Assembly: GCF_000717175.1 (NCBI RefSeq)
Contig: NZ_JNYD01000002.1
Span: forward strand, 372,001-436,000
Direction of reading: 5' to 3'
Length of the DNA: 64,000 nucleotides
DNA from: Pseudonocardia autotrophica
GTDB taxonomy: Bacteria; Actinomycetota; Actinomycetes; Mycobacteriales; Pseudonocardiaceae
Shown: positions 24,831-32,789 of the stretch, piece after piece
Layout: every line of letters begins with the position of its first letter
Position numbering within the stretch: the first letter of the stretch is position 1
Made by a program: the position numbers and the translations under genes
Notes under the pieces: model-generated
What the model saw: the letters and a program-made list of their open reading frames with translations, nothing else
What the model was told of the DNA's origin: nothing
Database searches by the model: none

Positions 24831-25913
24831 TCAGTCCTGGACCGGGCTCCAGATGTCGCCGACGGTGAGGCCCGTCGGGAACGGGTCGTCGGGCTGCAGG
24901 ACGTGCTGGACGTGGCCGGTGATCCACGCCCGGCCCTGGATCGAGGGCACGACGGCCTCCTGGCGGCCGACGGTGGTGCGTTCGTGCAGCACTCCGCGGA
25001 ACGTGGTGCCGAGTACGCCCTGGTGGACGAAGGGAACCCCGAGTCCGAGCTCGCCGCGGGCATGCAGGACGGCCATCCGTGCCGAGGTGCCGGTACCGCC
25101 CGGCGAACGGTCCAGGATCCCCGCCCACGACGCCGGGTCGTCGAGGACGATCCGACCGGACGGCATGACCACGCTGTTGCGGCCCGAGATGTCGGGGGAG
25201 TCGGGTGGCCCGTGGAGCATGGCCAGGTCGATCGTGGTGATGCCCGGCCGGTCGGGGTGTGCGACGGGCACCTGCTCCCGGGCCGCCGCGAGGAGTGCCG
25301 TGCCGGCGCGGGTGATCGCCGGGGCGTGCTCGGGGCCGAGGGCCACGCCCAGGTCGGCGGCGCGCGCCATGACGTAGACCTGGCCGCCGAAGGCGACGTC
25401 CACGGCGACCGTCCCGTACTCGGGCACCGAGATCTTCCGGTCCAGGGCGATGGCGAACGACGGCACGTTGCGCACGCGCACCCACCGCACCCGACCGCCC
25501 TCGACCCCGGCGGTCGCCTCCACTGGGCCGACCGCCGTGTCGATCCGGACGACCGTCTCCGGCTCGGCCGACGGCAGGCTGCCGGTCTCCAGGAGGGCGG
25601 TGACCGTGCACATCGTGTTGGCGCCCGACATGGGCCGGAAGCCACCCTGCTCCAGGATGACGATGCCGACGTCGGCGGTGGGATCCAGTGGCGGCAGGAC
25701 GAGCACCCCGCACATCGAGGGATGCCCGCGGGGCTCGCGCAGCAGCAGCCGGCGTAGCCAGTCCAGCTCCGTCTCGCACCAGCGCATGCGCTCGGACCAG
25801 GTCCTGCCGCGCACGAGGAGATGGACGCCGGGCAGGACCCGCCCGACCTCGCCCTCGCAGTGCACGTCGATCGACGTGATCGTCCTCGGCCCGGGAGAAG
25901 GCGGTGCACTCAT
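24831..25913 (-). CDS. Proline racemase/hydroxyproline dehydratase-family protein with atypical catalytic pair
   Basis: A 360-residue member of the proline racemase superfamily (4-hydroxyproline epimerases, 3-hydroxyproline dehydratases). Family blocks include EPRGHPSMCGVLVLPP (60-75), the first catalytic loop GGFRPMSGANTMC (90-102) and the second DRSPGGTGTSA (268-278). The canonical catalytic Cys residues (MCGH and SPCGTG) are S96 and G272 here, and the usual His is A98. A Ser base with Gly opposite would fit a dehydratase better than an epimerase, but this combination is not one I recognise. The ATG at 25913 follows GGAGGAGGAG. It heads the operon with the amine oxidase and fusion genes. 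Confidence 0.85.
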   Translation of the reverse strand: MSAPPSPGPRTITSIDVHCEGEVGRVLPGVHLLVRGRTWSERMRWCETELDWLRRLLLREPRGHPSMCGVLVLPPLDPTADVGIVILEQGGFRPMSGANTMCTVTALLETGSLPSAEPETVVRIDTAVGPVEATAGVEGGRVRWVRVRNVPSFAIALDRKISVPEYGTVAVDVAFGGQVYVMARAADLGVALGPEHAPAITRAGTALLAAAREQVPVAHPDRPGITTIDLAMLHGPPDSPDISGRNSVVMPSGRIVLDDPASWAGILDRSPGGTGTSARMAVLHARGELGLGVPFVHQGVLGTTFRGVLHERTTVGRQEAVVPSIQGRAWITGHVQHVLQPDDPFPTGLTVGDIWSPVQD

Positions 25914-25971
25914 GCCGCACTCCTCCTCCGTCAGGTCGAGGGGACGCTAGGGGCGGGTGGGCGTGGCGTCA

Positions 25972-26775
25972 ATGACGAATAGAGTCGCGTGGGTGCAGGA
26001 CGGTGGCGGCATACGGGATTCGTCGGTGCAGTCCGTCCATCGCGCGGTCTCGATACTCCAGGTGCTCGCGATCCACGGTGCTGCCGGGGTCACGGAGATC
26101 GCCACCGAGCTCGGCGTGCACAAGTCCACCGTGTTCCGGCTGCTCGCCACGCTGGAGGCGCGCGGGCTGGTCGAGCAGCACACGGAGCGCGGACGGTACC
26201 GGCTCGGCTACGGGGTGGTGCAGCTGGCCGCCGGGGCGACGAAGGCGGACGACCTCTCCCTGCTCAGCCGCCCCATCTGCCGTCAGCTCGCCGAGACCGT
26301 GCACGAGACGGTGAACGTGACCGTCCACGACGGACGTGCGGTGATCAGCATCGACCAGGTACTCGGGTCGCCGACGATCACGACCAACAACTGGGTCGGG
26401 CGACGGGCCCCGATGCACGCCACGGCCGCCGGCAAGGTGTTCATGGCGCAGATGGACCGCGGGGAGCTCGACGCCCTCCTCGCGGAGGGCCTGGAGGCCT
26501 ACACACCGCGCACGATCGTCGACCCGGCGACGTTGGGCCGGGAGCTCGCCCTGATCCGCGAGCGCGGCTACGCCACCACGATGGAGGAGAGCGAGATCGG
26601 GCTGGCGGCCGTCGGGGCCCCCATCCGGACCCTGGACGGTCGGGTCATCGCCGCCGTGACCGCGTCGGGCCCCACGTTCCGGATGAACGAGGACACGCTC
26701 CCGGGCATCGTCGACCACGTTCTCGCGGCAGCCGCGGAGATCTCGCAGCGCCACGGTTACCCCAGGCGCGGATGA
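25972..26775 (+). CDS. IclR-family transcriptional regulator
   Basis: A 267-residue IclR regulator. The HTH IATELGVHKSTVFRLLATLE precedes an effector-binding domain with PMHATAAGKVFMA and EIGLAAVGAPIRTLDG. The ATG at 25972 is preferred; GTG 25957 would add five residues. It is divergent from the proline-racemase-family gene with only 58 bases between starts, so it almost certainly controls the three-gene operon. Confidence 0.88.
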   Translation: MTNRVAWVQDGGGIRDSSVQSVHRAVSILQVLAIHGAAGVTEIATELGVHKSTVFRLLATLEARGLVEQHTERGRYRLGYGVVQLAAGATKADDLSLLSRPICRQLAETVHETVNVTVHDGRAVISIDQVLGSPTITTNNWVGRRAPMHATAAGKVFMAQMDRGELDALLAEGLEAYTPRTIVDPATLGRELALIRERGYATTMEESEIGLAAVGAPIRTLDGRVIAAVTASGPTFRMNEDTLPGIVDHVLAAAAEISQRHGYPRRG

Positions 26776-26777
26776 CG

Positions 26778-26820
26778 AGGAGGTCCGCCGGCTCGCACGG
26801 CAGTCGGGGCCGGTCCTCCT
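26778..26820. terminator. Bidirectional hairpin between convergent IclR and SDR genes
   Basis: AGGAGG (26778-26783) pairs with CCTCCT (26815-26820), and inner CCGGC pairs with GCCGG. It sits between two convergent stop codons, slightly overlapping the SDR stop. Confidence 0.45.
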
Positions 26821-27511
26821 AGGCGTCCCCGTAGACCGGGATCCGGGCCCCGCTGATGGGCGCGGCGTCCGGGCCGGCGAGGAAGGCGATGACCCGGGCG
26901 ATCGCCTCCGGGCTCACGGCTCGAGCGGCCAGGTCCGGCGACATCCATGTGCGGTTGGCCGGGGTGTCGATGACCGACGGCAGCACGGCGTTGACCCGGA
27001 TCCGCTGGGGACGGAGCTCCTCGGCGAGGAGCTCGGTCATCCGCACCACCGCCGCCTTGCTCGTGGCATGGGCGAGGGGAGCGGCGCCGCTCACGGCGGT
27101 CTTCGAGCCCACCGTGACGATGGCGCCTCCACCCGCAGCGCCGAACCGGGCGGCCGCCTCGCGGGCGCACCACAGCAGCGATGCGACGTTGGACTGCCAC
27201 ATCGCGTCCCAGACGTCCTGGGTGAGCTCGGCGAGCGAGCTGGGGCGGAAGCCGCCGGCGAGTGCCACGAGCACGTCCGGGGTGCCGATCGAGTCGATCG
27301 TCGTCCAGGCGGCGGTCACGTCGTCGGGCTCGGACAGGCCGGCCGCGACCGGGTGGACCCCGTCGAGACGGCCGATCTCGTCGAGCGGGTCGCCGGGGCG
27401 GTCCAGCGCCACGACCTGGCGCCCGGCGCCGAGGAACTCGGCGACGACCGCTCGGCCCAGCGCGCCCGCGGCACCGGTCACGACGACGAGGCGGTCCGTC
27501 GAACTTCCCAT
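26819..27511 (-). CDS. Short-chain dehydrogenase/reductase
   Basis: A 230-residue SDR with TGAAGALGRA nucleotide loop and VGSKTAV where the catalytic Ser lies. The usual YxxxK motif is changed: the segment reads APLAHATSKAAV, so the catalytic Tyr position holds His while Lys is kept. The ALAGG segment replaces NNAG. It may be a non-classical or weakly active SDR. The ATG at 27511 follows AGGAGG. It is convergent with the IclR gene; its pathway is not clear. Confidence 0.82.
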   Translation of the reverse strand: MGSSTDRLVVVTGAAGALGRAVVAEFLGAGRQVVALDRPGDPLDEIGRLDGVHPVAAGLSEPDDVTAAWTTIDSIGTPDVLVALAGGFRPSSLAELTQDVWDAMWQSNVASLLWCAREAAARFGAAGGGAIVTVGSKTAVSGAAPLAHATSKAAVVRMTELLAEELRPQRIRVNAVLPSVIDTPANRTWMSPDLAARAVSPEAIARVIAFLAGPDAAPISGARIPVYGDA

Positions 27512-27650
27512 CGTGCACTCCTCCTGTGTCCCGGATGATCTGCGCGAGGAGTGTCCCAGAGGCCGGGGGCAGGACGGCCCGGCACGGCCGTGGACCGGCG
27601 GCGATAGGTCCCGGTTGCTCCGCCTTTGTCTACGACGATCGCGTGAAGCT

Positions 27651-27667
27651 CGTTGTGTGATGCAACG
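27651..27667. promoter_or_regulatory. Dyad in the gap before the carrier-protein gene
   Basis: CGTTGTGTGATGCAACG has perfect 5-base arms around a 7-base centre. The 27512-27943 gap contains no convincing gene, and this dyad lies between divergent genes, so it may be an operator for either side. Confidence 0.3.
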
Positions 27668-27943
27668 TGACTGGCTCGCCGCGGGATCTGTCACCACGTC
27701 GGCCGCGCGGACGCGGCCGCGGGGGGTGATCGGCGAGCGTGTGCCGCCGATCGTGAAGGGGGAAGAAAGCGCCAGACCACACCACACCGGGAGCACCGGG
27801 CCCGATCCGTGCCCGCGCTCCCGGCGCGCCGGCCGTCTCCCACGCCGACGGCACCGCGGCCGGACGCCCTCACCGGTACCCCTGCGGACGTGTGCGTCCG
27901 TACGGCTCCGGTACCGGACCCGAACGCTCGAGAGTGAGTCCTC

Positions 27944-30514
27944 GTGACAGGAACACCCGTCGACCTCGTGACCCCATCAACCGACACCATCGGCACCGAG
28001 GCCGCGCTCGCCGCGCTCCTGGCCGACGTGGTCGGGGTGGAGCGGGTCGAGCCCGGCGACAACTTCTTCGACGTACTCGGCGCCGACTCGATGGTGCTGG
28101 CCCGCTTCTGCGCGCGGGCGCGCAAGCGGGAGGACCTGCCGTCGCCGTCGATGCGCGACGTCTACGACCACCCGACGATCGCGAGCCTGACCGCCGCCCT
28201 CGCCGTCGCGCCCGTCCCCGACCCGGCCCGGGGCCCGGACCCGGCCGAACCGGCGCGCACGCGGGCCGGCACGGCCGGCTACCTCTTCTGCGGCCTCCTG
28301 CAGTTCCTGGCGTTCGTGGCCTACTGCTACGGCTTCGCCATCGCGACCACGCTCTCCTACGAGTACGTCGTCGCCGGCGGCGTCGGCCCGGCGAGCCTCT
28401 ACCTCCGTGCGCTCGAGGCGGGCGCGGCGATGTTCGTGGCGATGTGCCTGCTGCCGGTCGCAGCCAAGTGGGCGCTCGTGGGCCGGTGGCGCCCGCGCGA
28501 GATCCGCATCTGGAGCCTCGACTACTTCCGGTTCTGGCTGGTCAAGACGCTGGTCCGGGCGAGCCCGCTGCTGCTGCTCACCGGCGGCCGCTCGCACACC
28601 AGCTCGGCCTCGCCGCTGATGGTGCTCTACCTGCGGGCGCTCGGGGCACGGGTGGGCAAGGGCGTGACGATCTACTCCCGGACGCTCCCGGTGTGCACCG
28701 ACCTGATCACCATCGGCGCCGGCACGGTCGTCCGCAAGGACGCGCAGCTGAACGGTTACCGCGCTCGCGGCGGAGTCGTCGAGACCGGGCCGGTGACGCT
28801 CGGGCGCGACGTCGTGCTCGGGGAGGGAGCCGTGCTGGACATCCGCACCGCGATGGGCGACGGATCCCGGATCGGGCACGCCTCCGCACTCGTCGCCGGA
28901 CAGTCGGTGCCCGCGGGGGAGTCGTGGCACGGCGTGCCCGCGGTGCCCGGCGGCGCCGACCTGCACACCGGTGGATCGATGCGGTGCGGCAGCGTGCGCC
29001 GCGCCGTCCACGCCGCGGTCCAACTGGTTCTCGCGGTCGCGGTCTACCTCCCGGTCGCGGTCGGGTTCGCGGGGGTCCTGCTCGACGAGACCCCGCTCGG
29101 CGGTGTCCTCGACTCCGGGGGGATGGCCTTCACGACCTGGGCGTACTACCGCGACGCGCTGGTGGTGACGACGGTGCTGTTCGTCGGCGTCCTGCTGCTC
29201 GGCCTGGCGGGCGTGGCGGTGGTGCCGCGGCTGCTGAACCTGCCGCTGCGGGCCGACCGGACCTACCGGCTCTACGGCTTCCACTACGGCCTGCACCGCA
29301 CGATCGGCCGGCTGACCAACGTCAGGTTCTTCAACCGCCTGTTCGGGGACAGTTCGTACATCGTGGGGTACCTGCGCTGGATCGGGTACGACGTCGACGC
29401 CGCCGAGCAGACCGGGTCGAACTTCGGGACCGAGGTGCGGCACGAGACGCCGTTCCACGTCACGGTCGGGCGCGGCACGATGGTGGCCGACGGGCTCTCG
29501 GTCATCAACGCGGACTTCTCGGCGACCTCGTTCCGGATCTCGCGGGTGACCATCGGGGCGCGCAGCTTCCTCGGCAACCGGATCATGTACCCGGCCCAGG
29601 GCCGTACCGGCGAGAACGTCCTGCTGGCCACCAAGGTCCTGGTCCCGATGGACGGGGAGGTGCGCCACGACACCGGGCTGCTGGGGGCTCCGTGCTTCCC
29701 GATCCCGCGGACCGTCGAGCGCGACCACCGGTTCGCGGTGCGGAGCCGGGCCGAGCTGCGGCAGCGCCTGTCCCGCAAGAACCGCTACAACCTGCGCAGC
29801 ATGGCATTGTTCCTCGTCGTGCGCTGGGTGCACCTGCTGGGCATGGTGCTGCTGGCCATGGCGGCCTCCGACATCTACCGGGCCGTCGGCGTGGAGGCGG
29901 TGGCCGCCGACCTGGTCGGGTCGCTGCTGTTCACGGTCGTGTTCTTCTGTCTGGTCGAGCGGGCCGTCCTCCGGTTCCGGTCGCTGCGGCCGCGGTCCTG
30001 CTCGATCTACGACCCGTACTTCTGGTGGCACGAGCGGTTCTGGAAGCTCGTGATCCCCGACTTCGACCAGGCGTTCGCCGGTACGCCGTTCAAGAACCTG
30101 CTGTCGCGCGCGCTCGGGGTCCGGCTCGGTCGGCGGGTGTTCGACGACGGCTGCTTCCTCCCGGAGCGCACCCTCGTGACGATCGGCGACGAGGCCACGC
30201 TGAACTTCGGCACGGTCGTGCAGTGCCACTCGCAGGAGGACGGCGCGTTCAAGTCCGACCGCAGCACCGTCGGCGCCCGGGCCACGCTCGGTGCCGGTGC
30301 CTTCGTGCACTACGGCGTGACGGTCGGTGACGGGGCCGAGCTCGACGCCGGGACCTTCGTCATGAAGGGCGAGGAGATCCCGTCGGGAGCCCGGTGGGAG
30401 GGCAACCCCGCCCGGGAGGCCGCCCCGCACGCCGCGCCCACCCGTACTCGACCCGCACGTGACCGCTGGACCACACCCCAGGTGGAGCAGGTCGGGGGAT
30501 CCTCCGGACCCTGA
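27944..30514 (+). CDS. Carrier domain plus Pls/PosA-type membrane terminal module, no adenylation domain
   Basis: An 856-residue protein. Residues 15-90 are a phosphopantetheine carrier domain with the attachment Ser at S49 (GADSM). The rest matches the membrane-bound terminal module of epsilon-poly-lysine-synthetase-like (Pls/PosA) peptide synthetases: about six membrane segments interleaved with left-handed beta-helix acyltransferase-like repeats (GAGTVVRKDAQ, GRGTMVADGLSVINADFS, GARATLGAGAFVHYGV). Pls-type enzymes are about 1300 residues because an adenylation domain precedes the carrier. Here the frame begins just before the carrier, so amino-acid activation must come in trans or be absent. 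Starts at GTG 27944. It could join amino acids or short peptides at the membrane. Confidence 0.82.
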   Translation: MTGTPVDLVTPSTDTIGTEAALAALLADVVGVERVEPGDNFFDVLGADSMVLARFCARARKREDLPSPSMRDVYDHPTIASLTAALAVAPVPDPARGPDPAEPARTRAGTAGYLFCGLLQFLAFVAYCYGFAIATTLSYEYVVAGGVGPASLYLRALEAGAAMFVAMCLLPVAAKWALVGRWRPREIRIWSLDYFRFWLVKTLVRASPLLLLTGGRSHTSSASPLMVLYLRALGARVGKGVTIYSRTLPVCTDLITIGAGTVVRKDAQLNGYRARGGVVETGPVTLGRDVVLGEGAVLDIRTAMGDGSRIGHASALVAGQSVPAGESWHGVPAVPGGADLHTGGSMRCGSVRRAVHAAVQLVLAVAVYLPVAVGFAGVLLDETPLGGVLDSGGMAFTTWAYYRDALVVTTVLFVGVLLLGLAGVAVVPRLLNLPLRADRTYRLYGFHYGLHRTIGRLTNVRFFNRLFGDSSYIVGYLRWIGYDVDAAEQTGSNFGTEVRHETPFHVTVGRGTMVADGLSVINADFSATSFRISRVTIGARSFLGNRIMYPAQGRTGENVLLATKVLVPMDGEVRHDTGLLGAPCFPIPRTVERDHRFAVRSRAELRQRLSRKNRYNLRSMALFLVVRWVHLLGMVLLAMAASDIYRAVGVEAVAADLVGSLLFTVVFFCLVERAVLRFRSLRPRSCSIYDPYFWWHERFWKLVIPDFDQAFAGTPFKNLLSRALGVRLGRRVFDDGCFLPERTLVTIGDEATLNFGTVVQCHSQEDGAFKSDRSTVGARATLGAGAFVHYGVTVGDGAELDAGTFVMKGEEIPSGARWEGNPAREAAPHAAPTRTRPARDRWTTPQVEQVGGSSGP

Positions 30515-30552
30515 TGCTCGGGTCCTCCGTCGTGCCCGGCCGAGCGGGCGGC

Positions 30553-30744
30553 TCAATCCTGGCCGCTCGGCTGCCTGAGCCGCTCGCAGTCGTTCTCCAC
30601 CGAGGTCCACAGGGCGCGCGCCGTCGGGTCCTCCGCGACCCACTCCGCCGCCCGTCGCGCGGCGTCGGCGTCCCCGTTCTCGGCCAGCACGTGCAGCTCC
30701 ACGAGCTGCTCCACCCAGTCCGTTCCCTGCTTCACGTCTGCCAT
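30553..30744 (-). CDS. Small conserved-looking protein of unknown function
   Basis: A 63-residue acidic, helical protein (VEQLVELHVLAENGDADAAR, then WVAEDPTARALWTSVENDCE). The helical pattern and coding bias suggest a real gene. A perfect 12-base palindrome, TGCGCATGCGCA (30756-30767), lies just upstream of its ATG. The family was not recognised. Confidence 0.6.
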   Translation of the reverse strand: MADVKQGTDWVEQLVELHVLAENGDADAARRAAEWVAEDPTARALWTSVENDCERLRQPSGQD

Positions 30745-30866
30745 CGAACAACGATTGCGCATGCGCACCGGTGAACGCAGCCTCCCGGTGACGGACGACA
30801 CAGCAGCGCGGCGGGCGTCCTTCGCCGAGTGGTCGGACACCCGCCCGGACTCGGACCGTCGCGACG

Positions 30867-31640
30867 TCACGCCGCTCTGCGCGCTACCAGGTGGAACACG
30901 CGGCTGAGCTGCCGGTACGGGTCGCGTGACGCGGCGCGGAGCTCGACCTCGGCGACAGCCTCCACGTCCGTGGTGTCGAGGGGGAGGTCCAGCCAGTCGG
31001 CGAAGAGCCACACGCCGTACCAGGCCTCGGCCTCGAGCCCGCCGTCCCGCAGCAGTCCCGACAGGCCCTCGACCGTGTCGGCGCGGGTCTCGGTGCCGAG
31101 CACGCCGATCTCGGAGCCGGCGTCGAAGGCGGCCAGGGCCTCGGACCAGCGCCGTTCCAGTGCCGGTCGGACCGCCAGGGTCCGGCCGTTCAGCGCCATC
31201 AGGGACAGGACACCGCCCGGGGCGACACAGCGGCACAGCGCCGCGACCATCGGCGCCGGATCGGGCAGGTACATGAGCACGCCGTGGCAGAGGACGGCGT
31301 CGAAGAGGCGGCCACCGGTGAGGACGTCGGCCTGTTCGCCCGGGCCCTCGAGCAGGCGGACCCGCCCCTGCACGGACTCGGGCTCCGCGCCGATGCGTTG
31401 CCGCGCCCGGGCCAGCATCGCCGGCGACGGGTCCAGCACGGTGACCTCGTGGCCGAGGCGGGCCAACGGCAGGGACTGGTGTGCGGCGCCACCCCCTACG
31501 TCCAGCACGGCCGCCGGCGCGGTCGGGAGGTGCGCGAGCAGCTGCTGGTGCAGGACGTAGGTCCGCACCCGGCCCTTGACCGTGGCGTAGGCGTCGTCGA
31601 CGAACGCGTCCGCCAGGGCCGCCCAGGTGTCGTCAGGCAC
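30867..31640 (-). CDS. Class I SAM-dependent methyltransferase
   Basis: A 257-residue methyltransferase with SAM motif I VLDVGGGAAHQS (about residues 45-56), VTVLDPS for motif II, and FDAVLCHGVLMYLPDP for motif IV. Overall it resembles the CmoM/YcgJ type, which in other bacteria methylates the wobble uridine derivative of tRNA. The acceptor cannot be fixed here. It starts with GTG and overlaps the preceding flavin-barrel gene by 8 bases, so they share a transcript. Confidence 0.82.
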   Translation of the reverse strand: MPDDTWAALADAFVDDAYATVKGRVRTYVLHQQLLAHLPTAPAAVLDVGGGAAHQSLPLARLGHEVTVLDPSPAMLARARQRIGAEPESVQGRVRLLEGPGEQADVLTGGRLFDAVLCHGVLMYLPDPAPMVAALCRCVAPGGVLSLMALNGRTLAVRPALERRWSEALAAFDAGSEIGVLGTETRADTVEGLSGLLRDGGLEAEAWYGVWLFADWLDLPLDTTDVEAVAEVELRAASRDPYRQLSRVFHLVARRAA

Positions 31641-32007
31641 CCGTCGGGATCTCGGCGCAGTCGGCGCCGCACCCGGGACCGGGGGTCGGGGCCGGCGCAG
31701 GCCGGTGCAGGACCGCCCGCGTCGGCGTGACGACGAGTGCGTCGCCGGACAGGACCGCGCTCCCGTCGACGATCAGCGAGTGCTCCTCCGCGGAGCTCGG
31801 CGGCCACACCAGCGTGACGGCGGGACGCGCGGTCGCGTTGGCACGCGTGCGGCGGCCGAGATCGCCGACGGCGACGCGGCCGTCGGTCACCGCCGGCGTG
31901 ACGGCGGCGACGTGGGGTCTGCCGTCGTCCCCGATGGTCAGCAGGTAGGCGAAGCCGAAGCGGGCGACGGTCGCGGCCAGGTCGTCGGTGGGAACGGCGA
32001 TGCTCAC
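31633..32007 (-). CDS. Pyridoxamine 5'-phosphate oxidase-like split-barrel protein
   Basis: A 124-residue split-barrel protein with the F420/FMN-type N-terminal pattern FAYLLTIGDDGRPHVAAVTP. The C terminus ends in a small Cys pair (GCGADC). It may bind FMN or F420. The GTG start at 32007 lies eight bases after TAACCT, a good -10 element, so the mRNA is probably leaderless. It is divergent from the TetR operon. Confidence 0.7.
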   Translation of the reverse strand: MSIAVPTDDLAATVARFGFAYLLTIGDDGRPHVAAVTPAVTDGRVAVGDLGRRTRANATARPAVTLVWPPSSAEEHSLIVDGSAVLSGDALVVTPTRAVLHRPAPAPTPGPGCGADCAEIPTGA

Positions 32008-32080
32008 GCGGTCGAGGTTAGAGCCGGTTCCGGGCGTGGTCAGGCCGCCGGGTGGAGGAGAGGGGCCGGGCTCTGCGGCG

Positions 32081-32123
32081 TTGACCGACCACGGCCGTCG
32101 TCATACGCTCCGGTATAAACCGG
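32081..32123 (+). promoter_or_regulatory. Promoter and TetR operator of the acyl-CoA carboxylase operon
   Basis: TTGACC (32081-32086) and TACGCT (32104-32109) are 17 bases apart. CCGGTATAAACCGG (32110-32123), a perfect dyad with 5-base arms, follows directly and covers the expected start site. This is the classic arrangement for autorepression by the TetR gene that begins at 32166. Confidence 0.6.
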
Positions 32124-32165
32124 CGGGTCGAACGTCGGGGGCGCGACGACGCGGCGGGAGGGTCG

Positions 32166-32789
32166 ATGGCCGAGATCGGCTTGCGGGGCAGTGCCGTCCG
32201 CGATCCCGGACACCGCGAGGAGCAGCGTCGCCGGATCCTTGCGGCCGCGGCGGAGGTGTTCGCCCGCAAGGGCTACGAGGCCGCGACGATGGAGGACATC
32301 GCCGCGCAGATGGGCGTCAGCAAGGGCGTCCTCTACTACCAGTTCCGCAGCAAGCAGGAGCTCGTGGTCGAGACCCGGCGGGCCACCTCGGGGGCCGCGG
32401 TCGAGCGGCTGGGCGAGATCGTGCGCCGACCCGGGTCCGCCCGCGAGCGCATCGAGGCGGCCCTGCGGGATCTCGCCGCCGCCGCCTTCGACCCCCTCGC
32501 CAAGCACGTGATCCTCCTGCCGGTGCTGCACGGCCTCGACAAGCAACACCTCGACGAGGTCCGGAGCATCGAGCGTCGCTACGAGCGCCTGCTCGAGACG
32601 CTGCTGCGCGAGGGCGTGGCCGAGGGCGGCCTCGTGGTCGACGACGTCAAGCTGGCCGCGTTCACCCTGATCAGGGCCTGTTTCGGACCGGCGGTCTGGT
32701 ACCGCCCGGACGGCCCGCTGACGCGGGACCAGATCATCGACCGGCTCGTCGTACAGCTGCTGCGTTCCCTCACCGTGGAGGTCTCGTGA
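32166..32789 (+). CDS. TetR-family transcriptional regulator
   Basis: A 207-residue TetR regulator with N-terminal HTH (IAAQMGVSKGVLYYQFRSKQ, about residues 45-64) and a helical ligand domain. It is the first gene of an operon with a single-chain acyl-CoA carboxylase and an acyl-CoA ligase (GTGA overlap). It probably senses an acyl-CoA or fatty-acid-like ligand and represses its own promoter through the adjacent dyad. Confidence 0.9.
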   Translation: MAEIGLRGSAVRDPGHREEQRRRILAAAAEVFARKGYEAATMEDIAAQMGVSKGVLYYQFRSKQELVVETRRATSGAAVERLGEIVRRPGSARERIEAALRDLAAAAFDPLAKHVILLPVLHGLDKQHLDEVRSIERRYERLLETLLREGVAEGGLVVDDVKLAAFTLIRACFGPAVWYRPDGPLTRDQIIDRLVVQLLRSLTVEVS

